Source: Duganella sp. BJB476 (GTDB lineage Bacteria; Pseudomonadota; Gammaproteobacteria; Burkholderiales; Burkholderiaceae_D). Taken from it: a DNA stretch of 64,000 bases. The stretch lies in assembly GCF_003416895.1 (NCBI RefSeq), contig NZ_QVIO01000001.1:248001-312000 (forward strand), in the 5' to 3' direction. The position numbers were made by a program, and so were the translations under genes. The stretch's first letter is position 1, and every line of letters starts with the position of its first letter. This document shows, in pieces, positions 54,688-63,144 of the stretch. Under the pieces are notes generated by a model that worked only from the letters and a program-made list of their open reading frames with translations, was not told where the DNA came from and did not search any database.

Positions 54688-56842
54688 CGCGATCGAGCGT
54701 TGCCTCGCGCTGAGCCGGCAGGCGCGCAGCGAATCGGGCGAGGCGCTGGCGGCGACGCTGGCCCAGCTCGATGCCGCGCTGGCCGAAGCCGGCGTCGGCG
54801 CGTCCGCCAAGGCGGCGGCCCCGGCGGATGCGGAACTGGAACTGGACCTGGCCGGCTACCTGACCGGCTGGAACGCCGGCGCCCAGCAGATGTTCGGCTA
54901 CACCGCCGCGGAAGCCATGGGCCAGCACGTGCTGTTCCTGTACGCCGAGGGCGATGACGACGGCAACATCGCCGAGCTGTTCTTCGAGACCGACGGCAAC
55001 CCGGCCGGCGGCGCACACACCGAGGTGCGCCGGCGCAAGAAGAATGGCGAGCTGATCTGGGTGAACCTGCACATCCTGCTGCGCCACGATGACGGCGGCG
55101 ATCCGGTCGGCATGCTGATCAAGCTCACCAAGGTCAACGAAGCCTTGTCGGAGGAGGACAAGCTCAACCTGCACGCCCGCATCATCGAGGACAGCGACCA
55201 GGGCGTGCTGATCACCGACGCCCACGAGCGCATCGTCTCGATCAATTCCTCGTTCACCCGCATCACCGGCTACACGCCGGAAGAATCGATCGGCAAGACG
55301 CCCGACCTGTTGCGCTCCGGCGTGCACGACGCCGAGTTCCGCGCCAAGGTGCGCTCGGCCATGCAGGGCCAGGGCCCGTGGCGCGGCGAGATCATCGGCA
55401 AGCGCAAGAACGGCGAGCTGTTCCCGCAATCGGTGACCATCAGCGTGGTGCGCGACGAGCAGGGCAAGATCAGCCACACCTTCTCGCTGTTCTCCGACAT
55501 CAGCGTGCACAAGGACGCCGAGGCGCGCATGCAGCGCATGGCCAACTACGACACGCTGACCGGCCTGCCCAACCTGTGCCTGCTGAACCAGCTGGTCGGC
55601 CAGGCGCTGACCGAGACCAAGCGCTCGCAGGAACACGGCGCGCTGCTGGTGATCGAGATCACCCGCATCGGCGCCATCAGCGACACGCTGGGCCACGATA
55701 TCGGCAACGGCCTGCTGTGCGAAATCGGCCGCCTGTTCCGGCTGTCGCTGCGCGAGGCCGACGTGCTGGCGCGGCTGGACGGCCACAAGTTCGCGGTCGC
55801 GCTGCTGCACATCGAAAAGCGTGAACACGCGGCCATCGTCGCGCAAAAGCTGCTGGCCGCGCTGGTCGCGCCCATCGTCATTGGCGGCCATAGCCTGCAG
55901 GTCGGCGCCCACATCGGCATCACCGTCTACACCGAGGACGGCACCGAAGTCTCGACCCTGATCCGCTATGCCGACGTGGCGATGAGCAAGGCCGCGCAGA
56001 ATATCGAATCGGCCTTCCTGTTCTACAGCGAGGAGATGAACCAGCGCGCCAAGGAGCACCTGCGCATCGAGAGCGAGCTGCGCCAGGCGCTCAGCAACAA
56101 CGAGCTGATGCTGTACTACCAGCCCAAGGTGAGCTTGCGCAGCGGCCGCATCGTCGGCGCCGAGGCGCTGCTGCGCTGGCGCCATCCGGTGCGCGGGCTG
56201 GTGTCGCCGGGCGTGTTCATCCCGGTGGCGGAAGAGACCGGCCTGATCCTCGACCTCGGCACCTGGGTGCTGGAAGAAGCCTGCCGCCAGGTGCGCGAGT
56301 GGAAGGACGCCAACCTGATCATGCCGCCGATCGCCGTCAACCTGTCTGCGCGGCAGTTCGACAACCAGCTGCCCAAGCGCATCGCGGCGGTGCTGGAGCG
56401 GCACGGCGTGCAGCCCGACCAGATCAACCTGGAAATCACCGAGAGCCTGCTGGTGCGCGGCACCGACAATGTGATCGCCATCATGAACGAGCTGGTGGCG
56501 ATGGGCATGGCGCTGGCGTTGGACGACTTCGGCACCGGCTATTCCAGCCTGGCCTACCTGAAGAAATTCCCGATCAGCACCCTGAAGATCGACCGCTCCT
56601 TCGTCATCGGCCTGCCGTACGAAGAAAACGATTGCGCCATCGCGCGCGCCATCGTCACCATGGCGCAGCAACTGCGCCAGGAGATCGTGGCCGAAGGGGT
56701 GGAGACGGCCGAGCAGATGAGCTTCCTGCGCGAGCTGGGCTGCGACCAGCTGCAAGGCTATCTGTTCAGCCAGCCGATCCCGGCGGCCGACTTCGCCGGC
56801 ATGCTGCGCGAAGGCAAACGCCTGGCTTTCGGCGGCCGCTGA
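54680..56842 (+). CDS. PAS-PAS-GGDEF(degenerate)-EAL protein, c-di-GMP phosphodiesterase
   Basis: 720 residues, soluble. Two PAS domains (about 55-165 and 170-290, GYTPEESIGKTPDLLRSGVH), a GGDEF-fold domain (about 295-455) whose active loop reads LDGHKF instead of GGDEF, so cyclase activity is unlikely, and an EAL domain (about 465-712) with GAEALLRWRHP, EITESLL, LDDFGTGYSSLAYLKKFPI and KIDRSF all intact. It is likely to hydrolyse c-di-GMP in response to a PAS-sensed signal. Coupled to the HDOD gene. Confidence 0.92.
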   Translation: MHDAIERCLALSRQARSESGEALAATLAQLDAALAEAGVGASAKAAAPADAELELDLAGYLTGWNAGAQQMFGYTAAEAMGQHVLFLYAEGDDDGNIAELFFETDGNPAGGAHTEVRRRKKNGELIWVNLHILLRHDDGGDPVGMLIKLTKVNEALSEEDKLNLHARIIEDSDQGVLITDAHERIVSINSSFTRITGYTPEESIGKTPDLLRSGVHDAEFRAKVRSAMQGQGPWRGEIIGKRKNGELFPQSVTISVVRDEQGKISHTFSLFSDISVHKDAEARMQRMANYDTLTGLPNLCLLNQLVGQALTETKRSQEHGALLVIEITRIGAISDTLGHDIGNGLLCEIGRLFRLSLREADVLARLDGHKFAVALLHIEKREHAAIVAQKLLAALVAPIVIGGHSLQVGAHIGITVYTEDGTEVSTLIRYADVAMSKAAQNIESAFLFYSEEMNQRAKEHLRIESELRQALSNNELMLYYQPKVSLRSGRIVGAEALLRWRHPVRGLVSPGVFIPVAEETGLILDLGTWVLEEACRQVREWKDANLIMPPIAVNLSARQFDNQLPKRIAAVLERHGVQPDQINLEITESLLVRGTDNVIAIMNELVAMGMALALDDFGTGYSSLAYLKKFPISTLKIDRSFVIGLPYEENDCAIARAIVTMAQQLRQEIVAEGVETAEQMSFLRELGCDQLQGYLFSQPIPAADFAGMLREGKRLAFGGR

Positions 56843-56920
56843 AGTGCGCCCTGATTGGCCTCCTGAAAAATCCCGCGATTGGCATCCCGCCGGCGGGCCG
56901 TCCCCGTGCACAATAAAACC

Positions 56921-57616
56921 ATGATAGATCTCTACTACGCCGCCACCCCCAACGGCTTAAAAATGACCATGTATCTGGAAGAGGCCGGTCTCGACTACCG
57001 GCTGATCCGCGTGAACATCGGCAAGGGGGAACAGTTTGCGCCGGAGTACCTGCGCATTTCGCCGAACAACAAGATCCCGGCGCTGGTGGATCACGCGCCG
57101 GCCGACGGCGGTCCGCCGCTGAGCATGTTCGAGTCCGGCGCCATGCTGCAATACCTGGCCGACAAGAGCGGCTTCGGCCTGCCGCGCGATCCGCGCGCGC
57201 GGCTGGAGGCGCTGCAATGGCTGACCTGGCAGGTGGCCGGGCTGGGGCCGATGGCGGGGCAGATCGGCCACTTCAACATCTACGCGCCGGAGACCGTGCC
57301 TTACGCCATCGACCGCTACACGCGCGAGACCAGCCGCCTGTACGGCGTGCTGGACAAGCAGCTGCGAGGCCGCGACTTCATCGCCGGCGAATTCTCGATC
57401 GCCGACATCGCCTGCTATCCGTGGATCGTGCCGCACGAGGGACACGGGCAGACGCTGGCCGATTTTCCCGACCTGCAACGCTGGTTCGAAGCGATGCGCG
57501 CGCGGCCGGCCACCGTCAAGGCCTACGTCGGCGTGGAGAATGTCTACGCCCGCAAGGAGCGCAGCATGTCGGCCGAAGAGCGCGCCATTTTGTTCGGGCA
57601 GGGCACAAAAGCTTAG
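56921..57616 (+). CDS. Glutathione S-transferase family, YfcG/YghU-like
   Basis: 231 residues from ATG 56921; the open frame upstream to 56879 has no ribosome site. N-terminal thioredoxin-fold starts MIDLYYAATPNGLKMTMYLE, with Thr/Asn in place of Cys or Ser as in YfcG-type disulfide reductases, and KIPALVDH and FESGAMLQYLADKSG for glutathione binding. The C-terminal helical domain has DFIAGEFSIADIACYPWIV. A glutathione-dependent disulfide reductase or transferase in the cytosol. Confidence 0.92.
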   Translation: MIDLYYAATPNGLKMTMYLEEAGLDYRLIRVNIGKGEQFAPEYLRISPNNKIPALVDHAPADGGPPLSMFESGAMLQYLADKSGFGLPRDPRARLEALQWLTWQVAGLGPMAGQIGHFNIYAPETVPYAIDRYTRETSRLYGVLDKQLRGRDFIAGEFSIADIACYPWIVPHEGHGQTLADFPDLQRWFEAMRARPATVKAYVGVENVYARKERSMSAEERAILFGQGTKA

Positions 57617-57714
57617 TAATTTCTGATTGTTGTAATTTGAGCACCGCCCGGGCGGTTGCAGATGCTACGCTGGTCGACGCCGAAAACCGGCGACAACTCG
57701 ATCAGGAGGTGCAT

Positions 57715-58935
57715 GTGCAACGCATGAAACTGACTTTGTTCTGCATCGCCGCCCTGGTGGCGGCCGCCAGCCAGGCCGCACCGGCGGCCATGCAGTCCGC
57801 CACCAAGCTCACCTTTGGCGACGCGAAAACCTTGTTCGTGGCGGACTGGAAGGGCGCGCGCATCTACGCTCTGCCGGTGGCCGCGCCGGCCAAGGCCGCC
57901 GGTAAGCCGTTCAACCTGATGGATGTGCAGGCCCCCATCGCCAGGCTGCTCGGCGTGGCGCCGGCGGCCTTGCGCTTCGAAGACCTGGCGGTGCAGCCCG
58001 ACAGCGAGATCGCCTACGTCGCGCTGACGGTGCGCGGCGCCAAGGGCAAGACCTCGCCCGCCATCGTGCGCATCGACGCCGCCGGCAAGCTGAGTCGCAT
58101 CGACCTGGGCAAGGTAGCCAGCTCGGCCGCGATCACCGATGCGCCGGCGGCCGACCTGGCCTTCTGGCGCGACCTGCCGGCGCAGACGCTGACCGTCACC
58201 GACATGCGCTTCCACCAAAACAAGCTGTACGTGGCCGGCCTGTCGAACCGCAGCTTCGCTTCGACCTTGCGGGTGTACGACTATCCGTTCAGCGGCAAGG
58301 CCCAGGCCACCACCATCGAGATGTACCACCCGGTGCATAACGAGGTCGAGACGCGGGCGCCGATCCGCAGCATGGCGGTGATGACCATCGCCGGCGAACC
58401 GACGCTGGTGGCCGCCTACACCTGCACGCCGCTGGTGACGATAGCGCTCAAGGACCTGAAGGACGGCGCCCACATCGTTGCCAAGACGGTGGGCGAGATG
58501 GGTTGGGGCAGCGCGCCGAACGGACTGGTCACGTTCAAACAGGGCGAGGCGGAATTCGCGCTGCTGGTCAACTCCAGCCGCTCGGCCGATTTGCTGAGCG
58601 CCGCCGACCTCAGCGCCGGCGCGGCGGCGCCCGGGCTGACCACGCCTATCGACTGGCCGTCCAAGCCCTACCTGGGCGTCAAGGCCACGATGACGCCGTT
58701 GTCGGCGGTGCTGCGCATCGATAACCTCAATCCGCAATTGCTGCTGGCGCTGCGGCGCGACGATGCCGGCGGCAATATGCAGCTGGTGTCGATTCCCAAG
58801 GGCGCCTATCTGCGGCTGAGCGACTTCGTCAACGAATATGATTTCCCCGACTACAAATATCCGGAAGGGGACAAGTTCCGCGAATTCCACAAATATGCAC
58901 GCGGGCTGGAGGGCTATCCTGAATTGGCGCGTTAG
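57715..58935 (+). CDS. Exported protein of unknown function, propeller-like
   Basis: 406 residues from GTG 57715, chosen because AGGAGG lies 5 bases before it and the ATG at 57724 is 14 bases away. Signal peptide MQRMKLTLFCIAALVAAASQ, then a body rich in regularly spaced strands (TKLTFGDAKTLFVADWKGAR, TLTVTDMRFHQNKLYVAGLS, APIRSMAVMTIAGEPTLVAA), suggesting a beta-propeller. No catalytic motif recognised. The following gene starts inside its last 41 bases, so the two products probably work together in the envelope. Confidence 0.72.
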   Translation: MQRMKLTLFCIAALVAAASQAAPAAMQSATKLTFGDAKTLFVADWKGARIYALPVAAPAKAAGKPFNLMDVQAPIARLLGVAPAALRFEDLAVQPDSEIAYVALTVRGAKGKTSPAIVRIDAAGKLSRIDLGKVASSAAITDAPAADLAFWRDLPAQTLTVTDMRFHQNKLYVAGLSNRSFASTLRVYDYPFSGKAQATTIEMYHPVHNEVETRAPIRSMAVMTIAGEPTLVAAYTCTPLVTIALKDLKDGAHIVAKTVGEMGWGSAPNGLVTFKQGEAEFALLVNSSRSADLLSAADLSAGAAAPGLTTPIDWPSKPYLGVKATMTPLSAVLRIDNLNPQLLLALRRDDAGGNMQLVSIPKGAYLRLSDFVNEYDFPDYKYPEGDKFREFHKYARGLEGYPELAR

Positions 58936-59674
58936 CTGCGGGCAGCTGGCGCTGCTGGCCTTGAGTCCCTTGCTGGCGCTGGCCGGCCCGAGGGTGACGC
59001 CGTCGGGGCCGGAAGTGCCGGAAAATCTGCTGCGCATCGAACTGCATCTCGACACGCCCTTGGCCGCGCCGCTGGACCTGCGCCATGTGACCTTGTCCGA
59101 TGGCGACGGCACACCCATCGCCGGCGCCTTTCTCGACCTGCCGCTGGCCGATGCGGACGGCCTGGGCGTGGCGCTGCTGCTGCATCCAGGGCGCATCAAG
59201 ACCGGCGTCGGACCGAATCTTGCGCTGGGACCGGCGCTGCGGCCGGGGCAGACGGTGGTGTTGCGGATAGACGACCCCCAACTGGGCCGGGTGGTGGAAA
59301 AACGCTGGCGCGTGGGACCGCCTTTGCGCCAACGCATCGACCCGCAAGGCTGGACGGTGCATGCTGTCAAACGGGGCAGCCGGCAGCCGCTGCGGGTGGA
59401 CTTTCCTGATGCCGTCGATGGCGATGCGGCACCGCTGTTGGCGCTGCAAGGACCGGATGGCCGGCGCCTGGCGGGCGCCGTGCAGTTGCTGGCGGGCGAG
59501 CGCGAGTGGCGCTTCACGCCGGCGCTCGCTTGGCGGCCCGGCACTCATCTGCTGCGCGTGCATCCGAGGCTGGAAGACCCGCAGGGCAACCGCCTGTGTT
59601 CGGCGTTCGAGCAAGCCGGACAAAGCGCTCAGCCGTGCGACGACGAAGGACGACGCGAGTTTATAATCGATTAA
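58895..59674 (+). CDS. Exported Ig-like protein of unknown function
   Basis: 259 residues if started at ATG 58895; a CTG at 58919 with GGAGGG 5 bases upstream would give 251 and a cleaner signal (NWRVSCGQLALLALSPLLAL). The mature part consists of two Ig-like/Big-type strands sets (LRIELHLDTPLAAPLDLRHV, VVEKRWRVGPPLRQRIDPQG, REWRFTPALAWRPGTHLLRV), as in SbsA-like domains. Overlaps the preceding gene by 41 bases. Function unknown. Confidence 0.65.
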   Translation: MHAGWRAILNWRVSCGQLALLALSPLLALAGPRVTPSGPEVPENLLRIELHLDTPLAAPLDLRHVTLSDGDGTPIAGAFLDLPLADADGLGVALLLHPGRIKTGVGPNLALGPALRPGQTVVLRIDDPQLGRVVEKRWRVGPPLRQRIDPQGWTVHAVKRGSRQPLRVDFPDAVDGDAAPLLALQGPDGRRLAGAVQLLAGEREWRFTPALAWRPGTHLLRVHPRLEDPQGNRLCSAFEQAGQSAQPCDDEGRREFIID

Positions 59675-59719
59675 CATCATTTGGTCACGCCGCGACCGCG
59701 GCACTTTTGGGAGACAGCT

Positions 59720-60307
59720 ATGCAAAAACGTACTTTCCTGGTTCGTACCACGGTGGCGCTGGCGTTTGCTGGCCTGGGCCTCGGCATCAGCGGTTGCACC
59801 ACCACCACCTCGGCTGGCAAGGCAGATTCGGCCTCCGTGCGCACCGAGATCGAGCAGGGTTCCTACTCGACGCTGGAGCGCCTGTATTCGGAAGTGAAGG
59901 GTTCGCGCGAGCTGGTGCGTAAATCGGCCGGCGTGCTGGTGTTCCCGCGCGTGCTGGCGGCGGGCCTGGTGGTGGGCGGCGAATACGGCAAGGGCGTGCT
60001 GCGCACCGGCGGCCAGTCGGTCGACTACTACAGCGTGGCATCGGTGTCGGTCGGCTTCCAGGCTGGCGCGCAGTCGAAGGCCGTGGTGCTGCTGTTCATG
60101 ACCAGGGAAGCGCTGGATAAATTCCGCGCCAGCAAAGGCTGGACGGCCGGCGTCGATGGCTCGGTGGCCTTGCTGAAAGTGGGCGCCAACGGCGAGATCG
60201 ATACCAACACCGCCAACAATCCGGTGCAGGCGCTGGTGCTGACCAACGCCGGCCTGATGGCCAACCTCAACCTCGAAGGCACCAAGATCTCCAAGCTGGA
60301 GCTCTGA
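59720..60307 (+). CDS. SYLF/YSC84-domain lipoprotein
   Basis: 195 residues from ATG 59720 (GGGAGACAGCT upstream). Lipobox ISGC gives an acylated Cys near residue 23. The SYLF domain covers most of the rest: VRKSAGVLVFPRVLAAGLVV, GGEYGKGVLRTGG, YYSVASVSVGFQAGAQSKAV, FRASKGWTAGVDGSVAL. Bacterial members (BPSL1445-like) bind lipids and are found in the envelope. Lies after the Ig-like gene with a 45-base gap and a plausible own promoter region. Confidence 0.87.
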   Translation: MQKRTFLVRTTVALAFAGLGLGISGCTTTTSAGKADSASVRTEIEQGSYSTLERLYSEVKGSRELVRKSAGVLVFPRVLAAGLVVGGEYGKGVLRTGGQSVDYYSVASVSVGFQAGAQSKAVVLLFMTREALDKFRASKGWTAGVDGSVALLKVGANGEIDTNTANNPVQALVLTNAGLMANLNLEGTKISKLEL

Positions 60308-60392
60308 TCCTTCACGCCGGCGCGGAAAAGGCTATGCCGCCGCGCCGGTTGCGGCTACTCTTACGCTCATCAATCATTCATGAGGAATACCG

Positions 60393-60758
60393 ATGAGCCG
60401 TAACATCCTGGACGAAGCCCACATCCACCCAGCCGTGCGCGAGCGCGTCGGCGGCTATCACCGCGACCTGGTGGCCGAAGTGCAGGCCGCCGTGGCCGCC
60501 AATGCCGTGGTGGTGGTCGGCATGGGCTTGAATCCTTTCCCGCGCAAGGCCCGCAAAATCCTCGACGGCCTGGGCACTCCCTACCAGTACCTGAGCTATG
60601 GCAGCTACCTGTCCGAATGGCGACCGCGTACGGCGCTGAAGATGTGGACCGGCTGGCCGAGCTTCCCGATGATCTTCGTGAAAGGCACGCTGATCGGCGG
60701 CGCCGACGATCTGCAAAAGCTGGTCGAGCAGGGCGAATTCGCGCGCATGGTGGCCTGA
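60393..60758 (+). CDS. Glutaredoxin-like protein without cysteines
   Basis: 121 residues. The fold is glutaredoxin-like: VVVVGMGLNPFPRKARKIL (strand, active-site turn, helix), TALKMWTGWPSFPMIFVKGT with the cis-proline, and GGADDLQKLVEQGEF for the last helix. The active-site CPxC/CGFS is replaced by NPFP at 47-50 and the whole protein contains no Cys, so it cannot be a redox enzyme; binding or structural roles are likelier. Its TGA overlaps the next ATG by one base (TGATG). Confidence 0.75.
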   Translation: MSRNILDEAHIHPAVRERVGGYHRDLVAEVQAAVAANAVVVVGMGLNPFPRKARKILDGLGTPYQYLSYGSYLSEWRPRTALKMWTGWPSFPMIFVKGTLIGGADDLQKLVEQGEFARMVA

Positions 60759-61147
60759 TGCAAACGCTGGCGTTGCGTCTCGATCCCGGCGACGATCTGC
60801 GCGCGGCGGTGGTGGCGGCGCTGGTCGCCAGCGGCCATCAGGCGGGCTTCGTGTTGCAGGGCATCGGCAGCCTGAACGTGGCGCAGTTGCGCTACGCCGG
60901 CGTGCCGCAGCCGGACGAACTGCGCGGCGACCTGGAGATCCTGACCCTGGCCGGATCGATTTCGGCCGACGGCGCGCATCTGCATATGTCGGTGTCGGAT
61001 GCGCAGGGGCGGGTGCTGGGCGGCCATGTGTGCGCGGGCTGCACCGTGCGCACCACGGCGGAACTGCTGCTGGCGCTGCTGCCCGGCCAACGCTTCACGC
61101 GCGAGCTCGATCCGCGCACCGGCTATCCGGAATTGAAGATAGGCTAG
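60758..61147 (+). CDS. PPC/DUF296-domain protein, putative DNA-binding
   Basis: 129 residues from ATG 60758, overlapping the preceding stop. The PPC (plants and prokaryotes conserved) fold is visible in VLQGIGSLNVAQLRYAG, LEILTLAGSISADGAHLHMS, SDAQGRVLGGHVCAGCTVRT and the final AELLLALLPGQRFTREL. In plants the domain is joined to AT-hooks; bacterial ones are trimers, some binding metal through His residues (AHLHM, GGHV). Likely partner of the cysteine-free glutaredoxin-like protein. The stop overlaps the emfourin stop. Confidence 0.82.
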   Translation: MQTLALRLDPGDDLRAAVVAALVASGHQAGFVLQGIGSLNVAQLRYAGVPQPDELRGDLEILTLAGSISADGAHLHMSVSDAQGRVLGGHVCAGCTVRTTAELLLALLPGQRFTRELDPRTGYPELKIG

Positions 61148-61449
61148 TCGGGATCGGCTTCGGAGAGCTTGTCGGTCAGTTCCTTGAGCGGCGCCGGCGC
61201 GGCGTCCAGGTGGTAGCGGATGCAGTGCGCCTGCTGGCCCTGGTCCACCTTGAGGTCGTACAGAAAATCCGACGAGCAGGGCGCCGGCTTGAGCAGCTGG
61301 TCCGGCAGCGCGAAAAAATCGCTGGCCGTCAGCAAGTGTTCCAGCTCATGCGCCTGATGCGGCGGCAGCAGCGACAGGTCGACGGTGCGCGTTTGCGCGC
61401 CGGCCGGGCCGGTAAATCCTCCGGTGCATCGCAACGATAATCGTGTCAT
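61144..61449 (-). CDS. Emfourin, protealysin inhibitor
   Basis: 101 residues, cytosolic (no signal). Features of the emfourin family: MTRLSLRCTGGFTGPAGAQT at the N-terminus, VDLSLLPPHQAHELEHLLTA, DFFALPD and YDLKVDQGQQAHCIRYHLD. Members are slow-binding inhibitors of protealysin-like M4 proteases. Its start lies 9 bases after the protease stop with AGGAGAG across that stop, so the two are translated together. Converges on the PPC gene with a 4-base overlap. Confidence 0.87.
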   Translation of the reverse strand: MTRLSLRCTGGFTGPAGAQTRTVDLSLLPPHQAHELEHLLTASDFFALPDQLLKPAPCSSDFLYDLKVDQGQQAHCIRYHLDAAPAPLKELTDKLSEADPD

Positions 61450-61458
61450 ATCACTCTC

Positions 61459-62481
61459 CTAAACGACGCCGACTCCTGTCCACGCCGCCTGCACCGCATG
61501 CTGCTCGGCTGAATCGGCGCCATACAGCAGCACGGCCGCCTGCGCGGTGGCCTTGGCCATGTCGGCAAAGGTGGCATTCGATGTCAACAGGCCGAGCGCC
61601 TTGTACCAGACCGGTCCGGCCTTGTCCCACGAGTTGCCCTTGAGCGCCATGGCCGCCGCGTGAAAAGCATGGTTGGGTATGCCCGAATTGAAGTGCACAT
61701 CGCCGCCTTCCACATATCCTGCCATGGTTTTCGGTTGATCGTCGCCCGACCAGGTTAATTCCTTGTTGCCGGGATCTGCCATCGAGCGCAGCGCCTTGCC
61801 GACGCCGGGCGCAAGGATGCCGGCGCCGATCAGCCAGTCGGCCTGGTCGACGCTCTGCTTGAGCTTCCATTGTTTGACGATACTGCCGAACACGTCCGAG
61901 ATCGATTCGTTCAGCGCGCCGCTCTGGTTTTCGTAGACCAGGCCGCCGGGCACGGCATGTTGGGTCACGCCGTGGGTCAGTTCGTGCGCGATGACGTCGA
62001 GCGCGCCGGTGAAGCCGAGGAACAGCTTGCCGTCGCCGTCGCCGTAGACCATTTGCTGGCCGTTCCAGAAGGCGTTGTTGAACTTGCTCAGGTAGTGGAC
62101 GGTGGAATCGATGCGCAAGCCCTTGTTGTCGATGGAGTTGCGCTTGAGGACTTCGCGATAGAAATCGTAGGTGGCGCCGGCGCCGTCGTAGGCCTGGTTG
62201 ACGGAGGCATCGGCCACCGCCAGGCCGCCTTCGCTGCGCGCCAGCTTGCCGGGCAGGGTGGATTTGTGGTGGGCGTCGAAGATCGTACGGCGTTTCTCGC
62301 CGACCGAGGCGATGCCGGCCACGACCGGCGTGATCGAGCGCTGGCCCCGCAGGTAGGCCGAGGTTTCGCACTGGTCCAGCAGCAGGCTACGGTCCGCCGG
62401 CGAGGCGGCGGCATCTGCCAGTTTGCGCAGCATATTGGACGGGATGATGAAGCAAGTGCAGCTGTGCGGCTCGGTCGCCAT
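61459..62481 (-). CDS. M4 metallopeptidase, protealysin-like
   Basis: 340 residues from ATG 62481 (GAAGGAG 7 bases upstream); two earlier in-frame residues lack a site. No signal peptide. A short propeptide of ~40 residues (FIIPSNMLRKLADA) replaces the large thermolysin prodomain, as in protealysins. Zinc site HELTH at 166-170 with third ligand Glu192 (NESISDVFG); the catalytic His region is VHFNSGIPNHAFHAAAMAL. It is made as a cytosolic precursor and possibly exported or released without a standard signal. Forms an operon with its inhibitor downstream. Confidence 0.92.
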   Translation of the reverse strand: MATEPHSCTCFIIPSNMLRKLADAAASPADRSLLLDQCETSAYLRGQRSITPVVAGIASVGEKRRTIFDAHHKSTLPGKLARSEGGLAVADASVNQAYDGAGATYDFYREVLKRNSIDNKGLRIDSTVHYLSKFNNAFWNGQQMVYGDGDGKLFLGFTGALDVIAHELTHGVTQHAVPGGLVYENQSGALNESISDVFGSIVKQWKLKQSVDQADWLIGAGILAPGVGKALRSMADPGNKELTWSGDDQPKTMAGYVEGGDVHFNSGIPNHAFHAAAMALKGNSWDKAGPVWYKALGLLTSNATFADMAKATAQAAVLLYGADSAEQHAVQAAWTGVGVV

Positions 62482-62665
62482 GACGTTCTCCTTCGGAGTT
62501 GCAATAGTGCCTTCTTTATACACTTGTTTGCAGGGGCGGGACGGTACGATTGCCCGTGCAAAATGAGGCGCGCCCGTCTTCTTGTTGTGGAAATGATATT
62601 CTTGGGGCAGTATGGGTATGTGGGCAAATAAATGAAAACCGACGTATGCACAGGGGGAATTTTAG

Positions 62666-63142
62666 ATGATACGGCCCGAACGGCTAACTGCTCAATTGGA
62701 TGGGGATTTCGTGGTCTTCCTGATTGGCATGCGCATCAATAAGCTATGGAAAATTCACAAGTGGTTTCCGGTGATGAGTGCGATGCCTCGGATGTTGCGC
62801 GAACTCGCGAGCACGTCCGACTCGGGTCTGCTCTCCTACGAAATGTGGTTCGGTCGCACGATCATCCTGGTTCAATACTGGCGCTCGGCTGAGCAGTTGC
62901 TTTCCTACGCGACGAACAAAGACGCTGAACATCTTCCGGCATGGAAGAAATTTAACCAATCCGTGGGAACCTCCGGCGATGTCGGTATCTGGCACGAGAC
63001 ATATAAAATCTCGCCAGGTTCATCCGAGAATGTTTATGTCAACATGCCGCCTTTCGGACTGGGTAAAGCCGGGACCTTATATCCCGCATCCGGCAAGAGG
63101 TTCAGCGCCAGAGACCGCTTTCGAGGCGAGGAGCAGACTTAG
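62666..63142 (+). CDS. DUF4188 protein, heme/monooxygenase-like fold
   Basis: 158 residues. DUF4188 features: GDFVVFLIGMRINKLWKIHK-WFPVMSAMPRMLREL, GLLSYEMWFGRTIILVQYWR, HLPAWKKFNQSVGTSGDVGI-WHETYKI. The family is related in fold to antibiotic-biosynthesis monooxygenases and aldoxime-dehydratase-like dimeric proteins; activity is uncharacterised. AGGGGGA precedes the start by 9 bases. Ends two bases before the next gene's possible GTG start. Confidence 0.82.
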   Translation: MIRPERLTAQLDGDFVVFLIGMRINKLWKIHKWFPVMSAMPRMLRELASTSDSGLLSYEMWFGRTIILVQYWRSAEQLLSYATNKDAEHLPAWKKFNQSVGTSGDVGIWHETYKISPGSSENVYVNMPPFGLGKAGTLYPASGKRFSARDRFRGEEQT

Positions 63143-63144
63143 CC

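Noticed and set aside
57217..58935. 572-residue version of the propeller-like protein
   Set aside because: The N-terminal 166 residues are an out-of-frame reading of the glutathione transferase gene. AGGAGG before GTG 57715 and the signal peptide mark the real start.
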